Origin: Bacteroidota bacterium | GTDB taxonomy: Bacteria > Bacteroidota > Bacteroidia > B-17B0 > Aurantibacillaceae | Direction: 5' to 3' | Assembly: GCA_018267825.1 (NCBI GenBank) | Contig: JAFDXR010000010.1 | Location: 145,000 to 208,999 of the forward strand | Length of the DNA stretch: 64,000 nt | Shown: one piece after another, positions 11,601-19,112 of the stretch | How positions within the stretch are numbered: the stretch's first letter is position 1 | How the letters are laid out: each line of letters starts with the position of its first letter | Made by a program: the position numbers and the translations under genes | The notes under the pieces: generated by a model | Database searches by the model: none | Seen by the model: the letters and a program-made list of their open reading frames with translations, nothing else | Told to the model about the DNA's origin: nothing

Positions 11601-14600
11601 CTCAGCGGAGCCATCGAACACTTCACCATGAAATATCCGCTGGGCGAATACCATTACACGCTTTATTATTACGACCAGGCTGGAAACCTCATTAAAACCG
11701 TGCCGCCGCAAGGGGTAGTGCTGGAGACCAACCCGGCGAACCTGGCCCTCATCAATGCGCAGCGCCTGAGTAACAGTAACCTGGTGAACAACATCAATAA
11801 CACAGCACCGGTGCCGTCTTACAACCTGGCGCATACGCTCACCACCGACTATGCCTACAACTCGCTCAACCAGCTCAAGAACCAGAATACGCCCGATGGC
11901 GGTACATCCAACTTCTGGTATGATGCCCTGGGCCGTTTAGTGGCTTCGCAAAATGCCAAGCAATATGCAGCCTCTACCACCACGGCCAAATTATATTCCT
12001 ACACGCATTACGATGCCTTAGGCCGCATCAGCCAGGTGGGAGAAATGAATATCAATAACGACCTGTTGGCGGCAAGCCCGACACTGTTGACCTCTTACCT
12101 CAATAATCCGTATTATCCGGGCAACCTCACCGTCAATGACCTGCACGAGGTTACCACGACCTATTATGGTGACGATGCGGGCTATGCACCATTTATTCCG
12201 CTCAGCACCTTTGCGGCGGGAACCCAGCAATACATCCGTAGCCGCGTGGCCGCCAGCACCATCGAGGATCTGGACGATAACAACCCGGCCACTTATAACC
12301 ATGCCACCTATTACAACTACGATGTGCATGGCAACGTCAATGAGCTCATCCAGGACAATCCTTCCCTGGCGGGCTTTACCGGGCAGCAATACAAAAAAGT
12401 ACAATACACCTACGACCTCGTGAGCGGTAAGGTAAACACCGTGAGCTACCAGGCGGGGCAACCGGATCAGTCCTACCACCGCTACGAGTACGATGCGGAT
12501 AATCGCATCACGCAGGTGTATACCAGTCATGATAACGTGATCTGGGACCGCGATGCCAAGTACTTCTATTACCTGCATGGTCCGTTGGCCCGTGTGGAAA
12601 CCGGCGACAACAAAGTTCAGGGAACGGATTATGCCTATACCCTGCAAGGTTGGATCAAAGGTGTGAACAGCACGGTGCTGAGTGCCACCAACGACATTGG
12701 CAAAGATGCCATGACCTCCGCTCCTTCGGGCACAGGTTACAGCACCCTGCACAAATACGTGGCTTCGGATGCAGCCGGCTACAGCCTGCGCTATTACGAC
12801 GGACACATCAATGGCCTCAGCATCACGGAGCGCGATTACAAAGCCACCAACACGGCTTTCAATACCCCGGCGGCGGCCTTTATGGGCGATGCCTCGGTAT
12901 TTGCCAACAGTGTGGCTTCACCGGCCTTGTACAATGGCAACATCAGCCAGATGAGCACCAGCTTCCTCAACATCGATGTCACGGCGCTTGATCCTGTGAC
13001 GAATGTTGCTATTCCGCTCAATGCACCACGGCCGCAACTCAATGAGTACGGTTACGATCAGCTCAACAGGCTCATCACGGCACGTTCGGATAAAGATTTT
13101 AATAAAACGACCAATGCCTGGAACAACAGTACCGATGATCGTTATAAGGAGATGTTTAGCTACGATGCCAATGGTAACATCATGAACGTGACCCGCAATG
13201 GCGATCAAACAGCGAATCTCCTTATGGATGATTTCACATATCTCTATAAACCCGGTACCAACCAGCTCGACCATGTACACGATGCACAAACCAATGCGGG
13301 CTTATACACCGGCGATGTGGACGACCAGGCCGCGAATAACTATGGTTACGATGCCATCGGGAATTTAATTCGCGACGATGCGGAGGGTATTGCCACGATA
13401 GAGTGGACGGTATATGGAAAAATAAAACGCATTACCTACACGGCCGCAGCGGCAAAACCGACCATTGAGTTTGCTTACGATGCCATGGGGAACCGCATCA
13501 GCAAGCACGTATTCAGGGGCAGGCTCAATACCACTACCTATTACATGCGCGATGCGCAGGGCAATGTGATGGCGGTGTATAGTCTGGAGCCGAATCCAAT
13601 CGATATTCCAACATTGTATTTAAATGAACAGCATGTATATGGCAGCAGCCGTGTGGGCATGCATCGCTTGCACACCGACCTCATAGCAAACCCTACGGTT
13701 GACCCACACAATGCGAGCCGCAACCTGGGCGAAAAAGACTATGAACTCTCCAACCACCTGGGCAATGTGCTTGCGGTAATTACCGATAAAAAATGGCCTC
13801 AGAGTGCCAATAGTTTAACAATAGATTCGTATCTTCCGGATATTACGAGCACTATCGATTATTATGCTTTCCATAGTGAAATGCCTGGTCGTAAATTTAA
13901 CAGTGATGTTTATCGTTACGGAGGAAGCAATGGACAGGAAAAAGATAACGAGATATTCCAAGGCGCTTATACAGCGGAGTATTGGGAGTATGACTCGAGA
14001 CTTGGTAGGAGATGGAATCTTGATCCAATTCCTCAGGTTAATCAGAGCGATTATACATGTTTTAATGATAATCCAGTTTATTTCATGGATATTCATGGTG
14101 ATTCTCCAGGAAATGGTGATGAAAAACCAAAAGAAGAAAATAAAAATGGGGGATCTACAGGTGATAAAAAGAATTTTGTGAATTTAACTGGATCTAAAAA
14201 CTTGATGATTATTATTAAGGAACAAGATGGAAAGCTAGATGAAGCTAAATTGAAAAAGGAGGCAGGCAAGTTTGATTACATTGTTGTTAATAACCTGCAA
14301 GAGGGAGAAGGAATATTGAAAAAATACTACGGTGATAAAACATCTATTATTGAGAATGTTCTAATTCGCTCGCATGGAAATGCAGGAGGCGGACTCTATC
14401 TTACTCCTTATGAGAAATATGATGAGCTTAGCGATCCAGCTTCGCCAAACGTCAAATCTTTAAAGTATATTGGGACATTGCTTACTGGTACGGCGAATAT
14501 TATGTTGTCAGGATGTAATATTGCTATGAGTGGTGATTTGAATAGTAGAGTGGGTGAGATTTTCTTAAATGGTACTAAACGAAATCTTTTTGCAAATTAT

Positions 14601-14867
14601 GCTTGTACAATGTCATTTAATCACCCGTTCGATACAGATAATAGCGGAACAATATCTAATGGTGAAGCATACTCTCCAAATCTTAATAGATTCCTTGTGA
14701 AACCAACAAGTAGTGGGCAGTACTATGGCGGTTTTAAGCATTACTTTTATGGAGAAAAATGTAAAGCGATTATAACGTTACCAAATTTTTATAATATAAA
14801 GATCAATACAGAAAAAGGGACTTTTGATAAGCAAATACTGAATATTCCTTTCAAGAAACCTCTTTAA
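5625..14867 (+). CDS. RHS/YD-repeat polymorphic toxin, caspase-like C-terminus
   Basis: This 3080-aa protein begins with a signal peptide (residues 1-27, ending AAAFA). A fibronectin-like strand pattern follows near residues 200-260, then a DUF6443-like region (YFDGSLRNRQSVTK, about residue 360), a long Cys-rich stretch, YD repeats at about 2008-2620 (YYDQAGNLIKTV, YDALGRLVAS, YDAMGNRISK) and an RHS core at about 2784-2822 (YDSRLGRRWNLDPIPQ, FMDIHGD). The last ~255 residues are a variable toxin domain. It shows RSHGNAGGGLYL (His2917) and IMLSGCNIAMSG (Cys2964), a pattern like DUF4347/C80 clan-CD cysteine peptidases, so I infer a protease toxin. DNA composition turns AT-rich at about 13,800, just before the core. 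The next gene is the likely immunity partner. Confidence 0.88.
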   Translation: MRNRINSFGKLVTMLVLLLSQAAAFASHELSNSRVSGTNLTASTILNVQDNKICYVSGSTCSPALSFVDASVASRVTLGVDHYATAYNNAYDLTFKVKIIYKSLANPYVFAPLTTQSVITDLHVAYKPQQGTGNYNDKSVYTFNGGYDIIVQVLSVTDNLTNAPATAIPSNLFLEAEIDADRVYSSDLIHVPYVSSGVSNPIQVVYVSSSDEIELNWQHIDGAEEYDLEWTWVSQDVNTAGGFSYEINFRNNSTRVRTANQYYRVSNIFEKGWVFFRVRGVGRIQSGGAGTPVDLYAFTPWTWPDMTSLNTSIFTPGLPGTTGINTPYFYAVSTDHETLKNWQYKATYAEEGKKKEVISYFDGSLRNRQSVTKTNSENLAIVAETYYDFQGRPAVQALPVPEPMANSTIKFYQYSNGSASAFNFDANTSAPFTKKLFDGDATGTGGTCNSPVVPMNNNYGTSKYYSPNSIYLTAYTGSSVYQTMQQGYVPDASLLPYTQTEYVNDNTGRIARQGGVGENYQLGSGHETKYFYGSPASQDELNRLFGSEVGYRKHYKKNMVVDANGQVSITYMDMSGKTIATALAGQNPQNVTALKDASGTALYAANATTVTADLLNKLNPNDPDTPYDDNDVSAAGDALIFKNEILVPESGNYEFHYDVTGTGFTYACNSQNFCYDCVYDLEINIVDKCSQNPTGFTKIRKVVGNIQPSQLNATHDGIVSLNTDCEGDVLFTLTPDPLTVHLDQGNYTVYKTLTINRDALAYYLQQYIDNNTCIKTEQDFINDAQSKVDTSGCHLTCEECVTALGDPANYRPGEYDTLVRICREPCQYISTCETSYLAMLSDVSPGGQYAEWDAGNGVCDPSQYILSVLNGGNALKVNGNISGIGSAANWRNPTTPYVNDDGSLAMIDVVMTPSGLLPPVATGVTIPSGLTVGGSFQVAPQQLADVYDFVQKWNPGWATSLVKYHPEYCYYEWCIKNSDPTFVDPAASGAFTPYTITYDSHTSTIRCSEDFDSLLMIIEDPALLSSADLNKILTPMTYDPYFNGGRGSFQKTNLYTTNQGTGISFYEAAVNRFYNYQKRHASDPGSGLTIYQFAYSIANNFAQLYGSNPTSFPFPTVANPQDLIMATTATQKQTFEKYKFLYLSMKQELQSEASQHFALFDCKNCNTCVGNSNFNPFSIPMALYPLWFGFGFGGGFSPVNWYYVPTQSCGFWGTDAAWYSGKVKRFPSTDDAMGLDLSSSNANVYAQTGKCPNAVDLEVLLNTLAVGNQIETNVNLSTIPQFSQLIYTAVGGNVNTAYQYFTWTPVVTNGGLTLTGSFAGSSSTGCSAVLNWPSTGALSPLPTWNNTIGTGSAWTITQVHHLAYTGTSAGQDNFTIQVDLVNTTSSAVTTVTLTGSTCIPLNGCSFEEPCRPNSSAFAIKNLMSALAANNALCSTTGIDLMQSPYQSYFLNSVGVFLPAGQWMWKKDPASNNFYIYDNTSPSPSPTTIQVSPGSAALCGTGVYAINSVDGNSNIATNSLILTAAQLSGSTISTFTVDIYVGIKTTAGQTYWDPLTLTNCEFNADCATPEHQVKADLEKLLTTTSFQGVWNNTAVKDFTSAGKFTVPLRASLNNSLGMFNTSSNGSNPPTTTVNQVNYLYAMDASASTSTLLVGNFCTSATTSMPASTGTCCSISLQVMDTDPNHTIANITSVSTMTVLSTPLTNGESHDFLITATYANSTTGIIQGHTSCFALRDCVPCSPTPVTSGTTTTNGYVLEDFENSPAYDNQFTINPHCPRSSYYVPNATTLANEQYTQTTALSSGTLTIPAYAGQSYFLRTCDLYNKVIMYQKDVDIHKDQVPSCFDVTFQYLLAAPPSCFFDLYLNNTLVSSKPVTANSPNWNLLDFAISVNTAMYLNSAGNLPIRIELRANNTSNTNVFGAGMDNITLTNTCDVTSFLPCVDDFDPDTMPTIPYENPCVQFALEAAAANGSQAYDNYIDSLKTDFTQKYIAKCLSGAIEHFTMKYPLGEYHYTLYYYDQAGNLIKTVPPQGVVLETNPANLALINAQRLSNSNLVNNINNTAPVPSYNLAHTLTTDYAYNSLNQLKNQNTPDGGTSNFWYDALGRLVASQNAKQYAASTTTAKLYSYTHYDALGRISQVGEMNINNDLLAASPTLLTSYLNNPYYPGNLTVNDLHEVTTTYYGDDAGYAPFIPLSTFAAGTQQYIRSRVAASTIEDLDDNNPATYNHATYYNYDVHGNVNELIQDNPSLAGFTGQQYKKVQYTYDLVSGKVNTVSYQAGQPDQSYHRYEYDADNRITQVYTSHDNVIWDRDAKYFYYLHGPLARVETGDNKVQGTDYAYTLQGWIKGVNSTVLSATNDIGKDAMTSAPSGTGYSTLHKYVASDAAGYSLRYYDGHINGLSITERDYKATNTAFNTPAAAFMGDASVFANSVASPALYNGNISQMSTSFLNIDVTALDPVTNVAIPLNAPRPQLNEYGYDQLNRLITARSDKDFNKTTNAWNNSTDDRYKEMFSYDANGNIMNVTRNGDQTANLLMDDFTYLYKPGTNQLDHVHDAQTNAGLYTGDVDDQAANNYGYDAIGNLIRDDAEGIATIEWTVYGKIKRITYTAAAAKPTIEFAYDAMGNRISKHVFRGRLNTTTYYMRDAQGNVMAVYSLEPNPIDIPTLYLNEQHVYGSSRVGMHRLHTDLIANPTVDPHNASRNLGEKDYELSNHLGNVLAVITDKKWPQSANSLTIDSYLPDITSTIDYYAFHSEMPGRKFNSDVYRYGGSNGQEKDNEIFQGAYTAEYWEYDSRLGRRWNLDPIPQVNQSDYTCFNDNPVYFMDIHGDSPGNGDEKPKEENKNGGSTGDKKNFVNLTGSKNLMIIIKEQDGKLDEAKLKKEAGKFDYIVVNNLQEGEGILKKYYGDKTSIIENVLIRSHGNAGGGLYLTPYEKYDELSDPASPNVKSLKYIGTLLTGTANIMLSGCNIAMSGDLNSRVGEIFLNGTKRNLFANYACTMSFNHPFDTDNSGTISNGEAYSPNLNRFLVKPTSSGQYYGGFKHYFYGEKCKAIITLPNFYNIKINTEKGTFDKQILNIPFKKPL

Positions 14868-14876
14868 TAAAATGTC

Positions 14877-15704
14877 ATGAGATATTGTTTTTTCATAATT
14901 CTAATCATAGAAACATTTTTGTTTTCTTTTTGCGAACCTCCAGATGAAGCTGATCCTGAGTCGAAATTCGCTGACTTAACGAGCCCTAGAAAGCTAAATT
15001 TAGGAGACAGCATTTTGTCTTTGGATTTTATTATCGATAGCTTATTGAATGCTGAGTATTCCTATGAAGACATCGAACTAGGATTAAAGGATACCTTCTA
15101 TTTGAATAAAGTGACTGATCCTATATTGAAGAGAGGAAACGGAAGAAAGCGGGATTCATATTTTGAATTTTATCGTGATGGTAAATCAAACAATCTTATG
15201 ATGTCATTGCGAATTAATAATAAGTCTCGGATACGATTGCGATGCACAGCTTGTAGTGAACAAATTGCTGTTTTCTATTATAGTGGATCTTACATACTGA
15301 TAGATAAACTACATAAATTAAAAATTGCATTTATGAAGTGCGATTCTGGTAAATATTCAAGAGGTAGTTTATCAGCTATTTATTTACTAAATGATAGCCT
15401 TCGCCCAATTGCAGGGTTTAAAATGGAGAAACGTAGTGAGGATGAGGTAATGGTATTGGAAAAATATAATTATTTTGATTTAAGAGAGAACAACTTGTAT
15501 GGAAAAGCTCTTGTTTCAGAATATTTTTCAAAGAAGGGCTTTGTAAATTTGACGTACAATGATCTTATAAAGTTTGCAATGGATTTTTCACGTAGAGAAT
15601 TTATGGAGTCGTATTCAATCTGCCTTCAGAATGGCGCTATTTTTAGTAAGGATTTTTTATGGGAGGATCCTATCGGGTGTGTTATGTTTGAGAAGTGTAA
15701 TTAG
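14877..15704 (+). CDS. Putative envelope immunity protein for the RHS toxin
   Basis: This 275-aa protein starts 9 bp after the RHS stop. It has a strong hydrophobic signal segment (residues 1-18) followed by Cys19 in FSFC. The Phe at -1 is unusual for a lipobox, so either lipoprotein or simple signal-peptide processing is possible. No family was recognised. The position immediately after a polymorphic toxin gene, the AT-rich composition and the absence of catalytic motifs all fit an immunity protein. Export would mean that the toxin is neutralised outside the cytoplasm. The 12-bp repeat head GGTAGTGTACCA begins 10 bp after its stop and is followed directly by a displaced RHS core. Confidence 0.6.
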   Translation: MRYCFFIILIIETFLFSFCEPPDEADPESKFADLTSPRKLNLGDSILSLDFIIDSLLNAEYSYEDIELGLKDTFYLNKVTDPILKRGNGRKRDSYFEFYRDGKSNNLMMSLRINNKSRIRLRCTACSEQIAVFYYSGSYILIDKLHKLKIAFMKCDSGKYSRGSLSAIYLLNDSLRPIAGFKMEKRSEDEVMVLEKYNYFDLRENNLYGKALVSEYFSKKGFVNLTYNDLIKFAMDFSRREFMESYSICLQNGAIFSKDFLWEDPIGCVMFEKCN

Positions 15705-15713
15705 TAGTAGTGG

Positions 15714-15725
15714 GGTAGTGTACCA
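15714..15725. repeat. Cassette-boundary repeat, head only
   Basis: GGTAGTGTACCA matches the first bases of the ~118-bp repeat found at 17,117, 21,043 and 21,838. It joins directly to RHS-core coding DNA (NDYYAFGAP), so the rest of the repeat is missing here. Confidence 0.5.
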
Positions 15726-15751
15726 ACGATTACTATGCTTTTGGTGCGCCA

Positions 15752-16711
15752 ATGATGGGTAGGACTTATCAGGGCAATGGGTATAGGTACGGGTTTAATG
15801 GCAAGGAGAATGATAATGAAGTTGTCGGTACTGGTGAAGGAACACAGGACTATGGTATGAGAATTTATAATCCGAGTTTAGGTAAGTTTTTGAGTGTTGA
15901 TCCTTTAACAAAATCATACCCGATGCTTACACCATATCAATTTGCATCAAATACACCTATTATGGCTGTTGATCTCGATGGAGGAGAGGCGAGGGTTATT
16001 ATTTACGGTTATATGGAGGTAAATGGCAAATTAAGTTATGGGGTAAAATTTGACGGTCAGGTAGATGTTGAAACATTTAATGTTGTTCATCATGCAATGG
16101 GAATTCCAATATATGAACCACTTAAAGATAATGGGACAATTGTTTTTATGGAAACTACAGAACATAAGGAGGTTGTTAATTCTAAGTACGGTATCCAAAA
16201 GATGAGCGCTGGCCCAGTATACAAATGGTACTATATGGGGAAAAAGGCTGATGGGAAGACAGATGCTAGAAAGGGAGAATTCCCAATTGAAACAATGTCT
16301 TTGAACTTCTCTGGTTTAGCAGAGGCTGCAATTCTACGGTTATTGCAAATACATTATAGTAACGTTAATCTTGCAACGAAAAACAGAAATATAAGAATAA
16401 ATAACATTTTAAATTCTGCCAATAATGCAACCAAGGGATTAGCATATGAAAATATTGGTCAATATTCTGCAGATGAATTGCTTGAGGCTGGGAAGAAATT
16501 TGTAGGTGAGAATTATACCACAGTATATCGCCAAGATGGGTCTATAGAAGAGCTTGTAAGTGAAAACAAATTAAAGCGTTTTAGGCCTGGGGCATTTAAA
16601 AAGAATGTAGGAAAAGTTCAGGCAAATTTTGAGACAAGGCCGGACGATAAAACAAAATGGGGAAATTCGAACAAAGGTACAACTAATGCACATGCGGATG
16701 TAATACAATGA
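15752..16711 (+). CDS. Orphan RHS core-toxin cassette
   Basis: Residues 1-78 are a displaced RHS core (YGFNGKENDNE, IYNPSLGKFLSVDPLTKSYP, MAVDLDGG). Core homology extends upstream of the ATG (NDYYAFGAP) to a TAG at 15,716, so this is a 3' RHS fragment without its own secretion signal. It is probably silent unless recombined onto the main RHS gene. The toxin domain (about 79-319) has no family I can name with confidence. Its end (KVQANFETRPDD, W, TTNAHADV) has the conserved Trp/His spacing often seen at the C-terminus of small nuclease-type toxins, which is only a suggestion. Its stop overlaps the start of the Imm8-like gene by 4 bp (ATGA), so the two are translationally coupled. Confidence 0.75.
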   Translation: MMGRTYQGNGYRYGFNGKENDNEVVGTGEGTQDYGMRIYNPSLGKFLSVDPLTKSYPMLTPYQFASNTPIMAVDLDGGEARVIIYGYMEVNGKLSYGVKFDGQVDVETFNVVHHAMGIPIYEPLKDNGTIVFMETTEHKEVVNSKYGIQKMSAGPVYKWYYMGKKADGKTDARKGEFPIETMSLNFSGLAEAAILRLLQIHYSNVNLATKNRNIRINNILNSANNATKGLAYENIGQYSADELLEAGKKFVGENYTTVYRQDGSIEELVSENKLKRFRPGAFKKNVGKVQANFETRPDDKTKWGNSNKGTTNAHADVIQ

Positions 16712-17082
16712 AGCCATATATAAAAGAAATATATATTCAAGATATCGGTTTTTTTGATTCTGTGGAATTTAAAGAAAATGATTTCCTTTTCGAAAGATTA
16801 GAAATTAGAATAGCATATGAAGCTACTGAAGGTATTGATATTTTCTTTATCGACCTATGTAATAAAAAAGGATTGATAAGGGAAATTGACAATCTCTTTG
16901 AATCTAAATATGAAGTCGAAAATAGCGTAAAGTCATGCTTTGCTCCTAAATTCTTTATTGTTAAAGAAGTATGTAAAAAGGCTATTTTTGAAGAATTGTC
17001 TTTGTACGTTAGTAGTTGTGTGGGTGAATCGTATAATGTAGTTTTTCGAAACCTAAAAGAGAAACTTGAGTATTATCCATAG
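16708..17082 (+). CDS. Imm8-like cytoplasmic immunity protein
   Basis: This 124-aa protein has no signal peptide. The layout matches the Imm8 immunity family as I know it: a strand with EGIDIFFIDLC, then K.G.I.EI, then FFIVKE, an amphipathic helix, and CVGESYNVVFRNLKEKLEYY near the C-terminus, in place of the usual CxGxxWxEVAxxLxRxxEWEFE. It overlaps the toxin stop by 4 bp. A cytoplasmic location suggests that the partner toxin acts in the cytosol, for example on nucleic acid. GGTAATG repeat heads follow within 12 bp of its stop. Confidence 0.6.
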   Translation: MKPYIKEIYIQDIGFFDSVEFKENDFLFERLEIRIAYEATEGIDIFFIDLCNKKGLIREIDNLFESKYEVENSVKSCFAPKFFIVKEVCKKAIFEELSLYVSSCVGESYNVVFRNLKEKLEYYP

Positions 17083-17116
17083 GGGTAATGTATGGTAATG
17101 GGGTAATGTACCAAAC

Positions 17117-17236
17117 GGTAATGTATCAGTAAATCCACCAGCAACCGGAGTTTGCCTTTTATCTTAATGAAACAGAGGTTTTTTTTAGTTATAGCTTTGG
17201 GCAGGATATATGTGTGTTTCATAGAATCACTTTTGT
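17117..17236. repeat. Cassette-boundary direct repeat, copy 1
   Basis: This ~120-bp copy runs from GGTAATGTATCAGTAAATCC through CAACCGGAGTTTGCC and a poly-T block to CATAGAATCACTTTTGT. It is nearly identical to copies at 21,043 and 21,838. Two extra heads (GGTAATG) precede it at 17,094 and 17,102. It lies between the Imm8-like gene and the next RHS cassette. Confidence 0.9.
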
Positions 17237-17252
17237 AAAAGTTGAACCTTTG

Positions 17253-17278
17253 AAAGTCCCTATTTTAGGGGCTTTTTT
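17253..17278 (+). terminator. Hairpin terminator after repeat copy 1
   Basis: The stem AAAG.CCCT / AGGG.CTTT with a short AT loop is followed by a T run. It would stop transcription of the preceding toxin-immunity pair before the next cassette. Confidence 0.7.
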
Positions 17279-17314
17279 ATTTAGAAAAGGCGGGAGTTAC
17301 ATTTAGTATTTTTC

Positions 17315-18388
17315 TTGTTTTGCTGTAAAAAACATCAGAGTGATAATAGTATCACGATAGATTCGTACCTTCCGGATATGATTTCCGCCAACGACTATTA
17401 TGCGTTTGGTGCACCAATGATGGGCAGGACTTATCAGGGGAATGTGTATAGATATGGGTTTAATGGCAAGGAGAAAGATGATGAGATTAAAGGGGTAGGT
17501 AGCAGCATTGCTTATGAGCTGAGAATTTACGACCCGCGACTAGGACGGTTTTTATCTGTCGATCCACTGAGGAAAGAATATCCATGGCAAACCCCGTATG
17601 CATATTTTTCGAACTCTCCGGTAGGAACAGTTGATTTCTTAGGAGGAGGGGGTAAAGATAAGGGGAAACAAAATGAGACTAAACTTGGAGGTGATGGATA
17701 TTCGGTTATAAATGCAACAGAGGGTACAAAGCATGGAAATATGTTGGTTTTGCCTTCAAGTTATGCTTCTGATAAAACACTGATGACTGATTATAATGCG
17801 GCTATTGAAGCGAAAGTACCGATAATGCTAGTAGATGATATTAAGGGTTTTGAGAAAGGGTTGGAGTTTTTGGCTTTGAAGGACATTAAAGTAAATGCCT
17901 TCACATTGTCAAATCATTCGAGTGCCGGCCATTTTAAGATTGGTAAAACAGTAATGTATCATAATTCGGACTTCACTAGTCTTGGAAAAGGTTTAAAAGG
18001 GAAATTGGTTTTTATTGCCCAATGTGAGGTTACACGAGGAAGTAATCCTTGGGGTATAAAAGCTATTTCTAAAATGGCTTCTGAAACGGGCGCAGCAGTC
18101 GTTAGCTCTAATCACAGAGTAAACGCTGGATATAGATTTGATGGAAGTGATGAGTTAAATGGAGGGAAAGGGCATGTGGGAGTTGGGCGAACGGATGATT
18201 TTCCTTACTTCGAGATAAGAACTGAGGGATCAGAAGGGACAGATTATAATGATTATATACTGGCGCAGCCAGGTCAACCTGCGATTAAAATATATGATTT
18301 TAAAATAAATGAGCGAGGTGTCTTTTACTGGAATAAAACGGATGATGGGATGAATGTTAAAAGATCTCCAGACATGCAAGGTAACTAG
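17315..18388 (+). CDS. Orphan RHS core-toxin cassette, His-Cys protease-like
   Basis: Residues about 9-110 are RHS core (ITIDSYLPDM, NDYYAFGAPMMGRTYQGN, IYDPRLGRFLSVDPLRKEYP, TVDFLGG). The first residues are probably read from the flanking non-RHS DNA, so the ATG may not be used. The C-terminal ~245 residues form a toxin domain. SNHSSAGHFKIG (His201) and LVFIAQCEVTRG (Cys237) follow predicted beta strands, an arrangement like C80/DUF4347/caspase-like clan-CD peptidases. HxSAG replaces the more usual HG. The sequence around the dyad otherwise differs from that of the main RHS toxin. A DNA block shared with the main gene (GATAGATTCGTAyCTTCCGG) could allow recombination. A lipoprotein gene follows 10 bp downstream. 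Confidence 0.75.
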   Translation: MFCCKKHQSDNSITIDSYLPDMISANDYYAFGAPMMGRTYQGNVYRYGFNGKEKDDEIKGVGSSIAYELRIYDPRLGRFLSVDPLRKEYPWQTPYAYFSNSPVGTVDFLGGGGKDKGKQNETKLGGDGYSVINATEGTKHGNMLVLPSSYASDKTLMTDYNAAIEAKVPIMLVDDIKGFEKGLEFLALKDIKVNAFTLSNHSSAGHFKIGKTVMYHNSDFTSLGKGLKGKLVFIAQCEVTRGSNPWGIKAISKMASETGAAVVSSNHRVNAGYRFDGSDELNGGKGHVGVGRTDDFPYFEIRTEGSEGTDYNDYILAQPGQPAIKIYDFKINERGVFYWNKTDDGMNVKRSPDMQGN

Positions 18389-18398
18389 TTTAAATAAA

Positions 18399-19103
18399 AT
18401 GAAAAAGCAAATATTATTTATATTGATTGGGTTATGGTCACTTTCATGCAGGGACAAATTAACTAACTATATCGCATACGCTAAATTTGATGAATATAGG
18501 ATGTCTCCTGAAAATCAAATAGACAGATCTGATCCGAAATCGAACTATATCCTTGTTAAGAAGGGAAATGGGTTATTTGACATCATTATGCCTTCAGGAA
18601 AACACATCAATTTCAAAAAGAAATCTAACTTTTGGTATTACTATGAAAGAAGTGGCGAAGATTTAGGAACTGGCGGCTTTACAACTAGAGAAGAATTTGT
18701 TTTTAAAGACACTATATACGCATTAGAAACTAATTTTAGTCAAAAAAAAGAGATAGAATGGCAAGGACTGACGATGAAGACAAGAGGCGAAAATTTTTAT
18801 TTTTCTTTGAAAGAGTATATAGACGATTTAACTCCTGAAGGTAAATTCAAGGGGGTTGTCTCTATAGTCAAAGCCCCTGGAGATTTTGATATTATCTTAA
18901 AGGAACGACATTCTGATACATTGTTATCATATTGGACTAATAATGAGAAATTCAATCTTCGTAAAAAGTGTATCTATAGTGTTGTAATTTTAGATAACCT
19001 TGATGAGTTCGGGCAAAATGACTACCCTGCTAAGGATATTACGCCATTATATTTAGAAAAACATCCAGCCTTGGGTAATTGCGATTCGGTAGTGTATCAC
19101 TAA
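18399..19103 (+). CDS. Putative immunity lipoprotein
   Basis: The start is set at 18,399 because MKKQILFILIGLWSLSC is a good lipoprotein signal with Cys17. The in-frame ATG at 18,354 would add 15 residues overlapping the toxin gene. The mature 218 residues have no recognised family. The position 10 bp behind a His-Cys protease-like toxin fits an immunity role at the inner or outer membrane. The last codons and the stop (SVVYH, TAA) are supplied by the head of the cassette-boundary repeat, so its natural C-terminus may have been altered by the repeat junction. Confidence 0.6.
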   Translation: MKKQILFILIGLWSLSCRDKLTNYIAYAKFDEYRMSPENQIDRSDPKSNYILVKKGNGLFDIIMPSGKHINFKKKSNFWYYYERSGEDLGTGGFTTREEFVFKDTIYALETNFSQKKEIEWQGLTMKTRGENFYFSLKEYIDDLTPEGKFKGVVSIVKAPGDFDIILKERHSDTLLSYWTNNEKFNLRKKCIYSVVILDNLDEFGQNDYPAKDITPLYLEKHPALGNCDSVVYH

Positions 19104-19110
19104 ATCCACC
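19083..19110. repeat. Cassette-boundary repeat, 28-bp head
   Basis: This copy (GATTCGGTAGTGTATCAC then TAAATCCACC) is almost identical to the first 28 bp at 21,833. It joins directly to RHS-core-derived coding DNA (YSPYLYAGNSP), so the remainder of the repeat is absent. Confidence 0.8.
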
Positions 19111-19112
19111 CA

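Noticed and set aside
12018..12806. 262-aa minus-strand ORF inside the RHS gene
   Set aside because: Opposite the clearly coding YD-repeat frame; low-complexity V/I/R-rich composition typical of antisense reading of GC-rich coding DNA.
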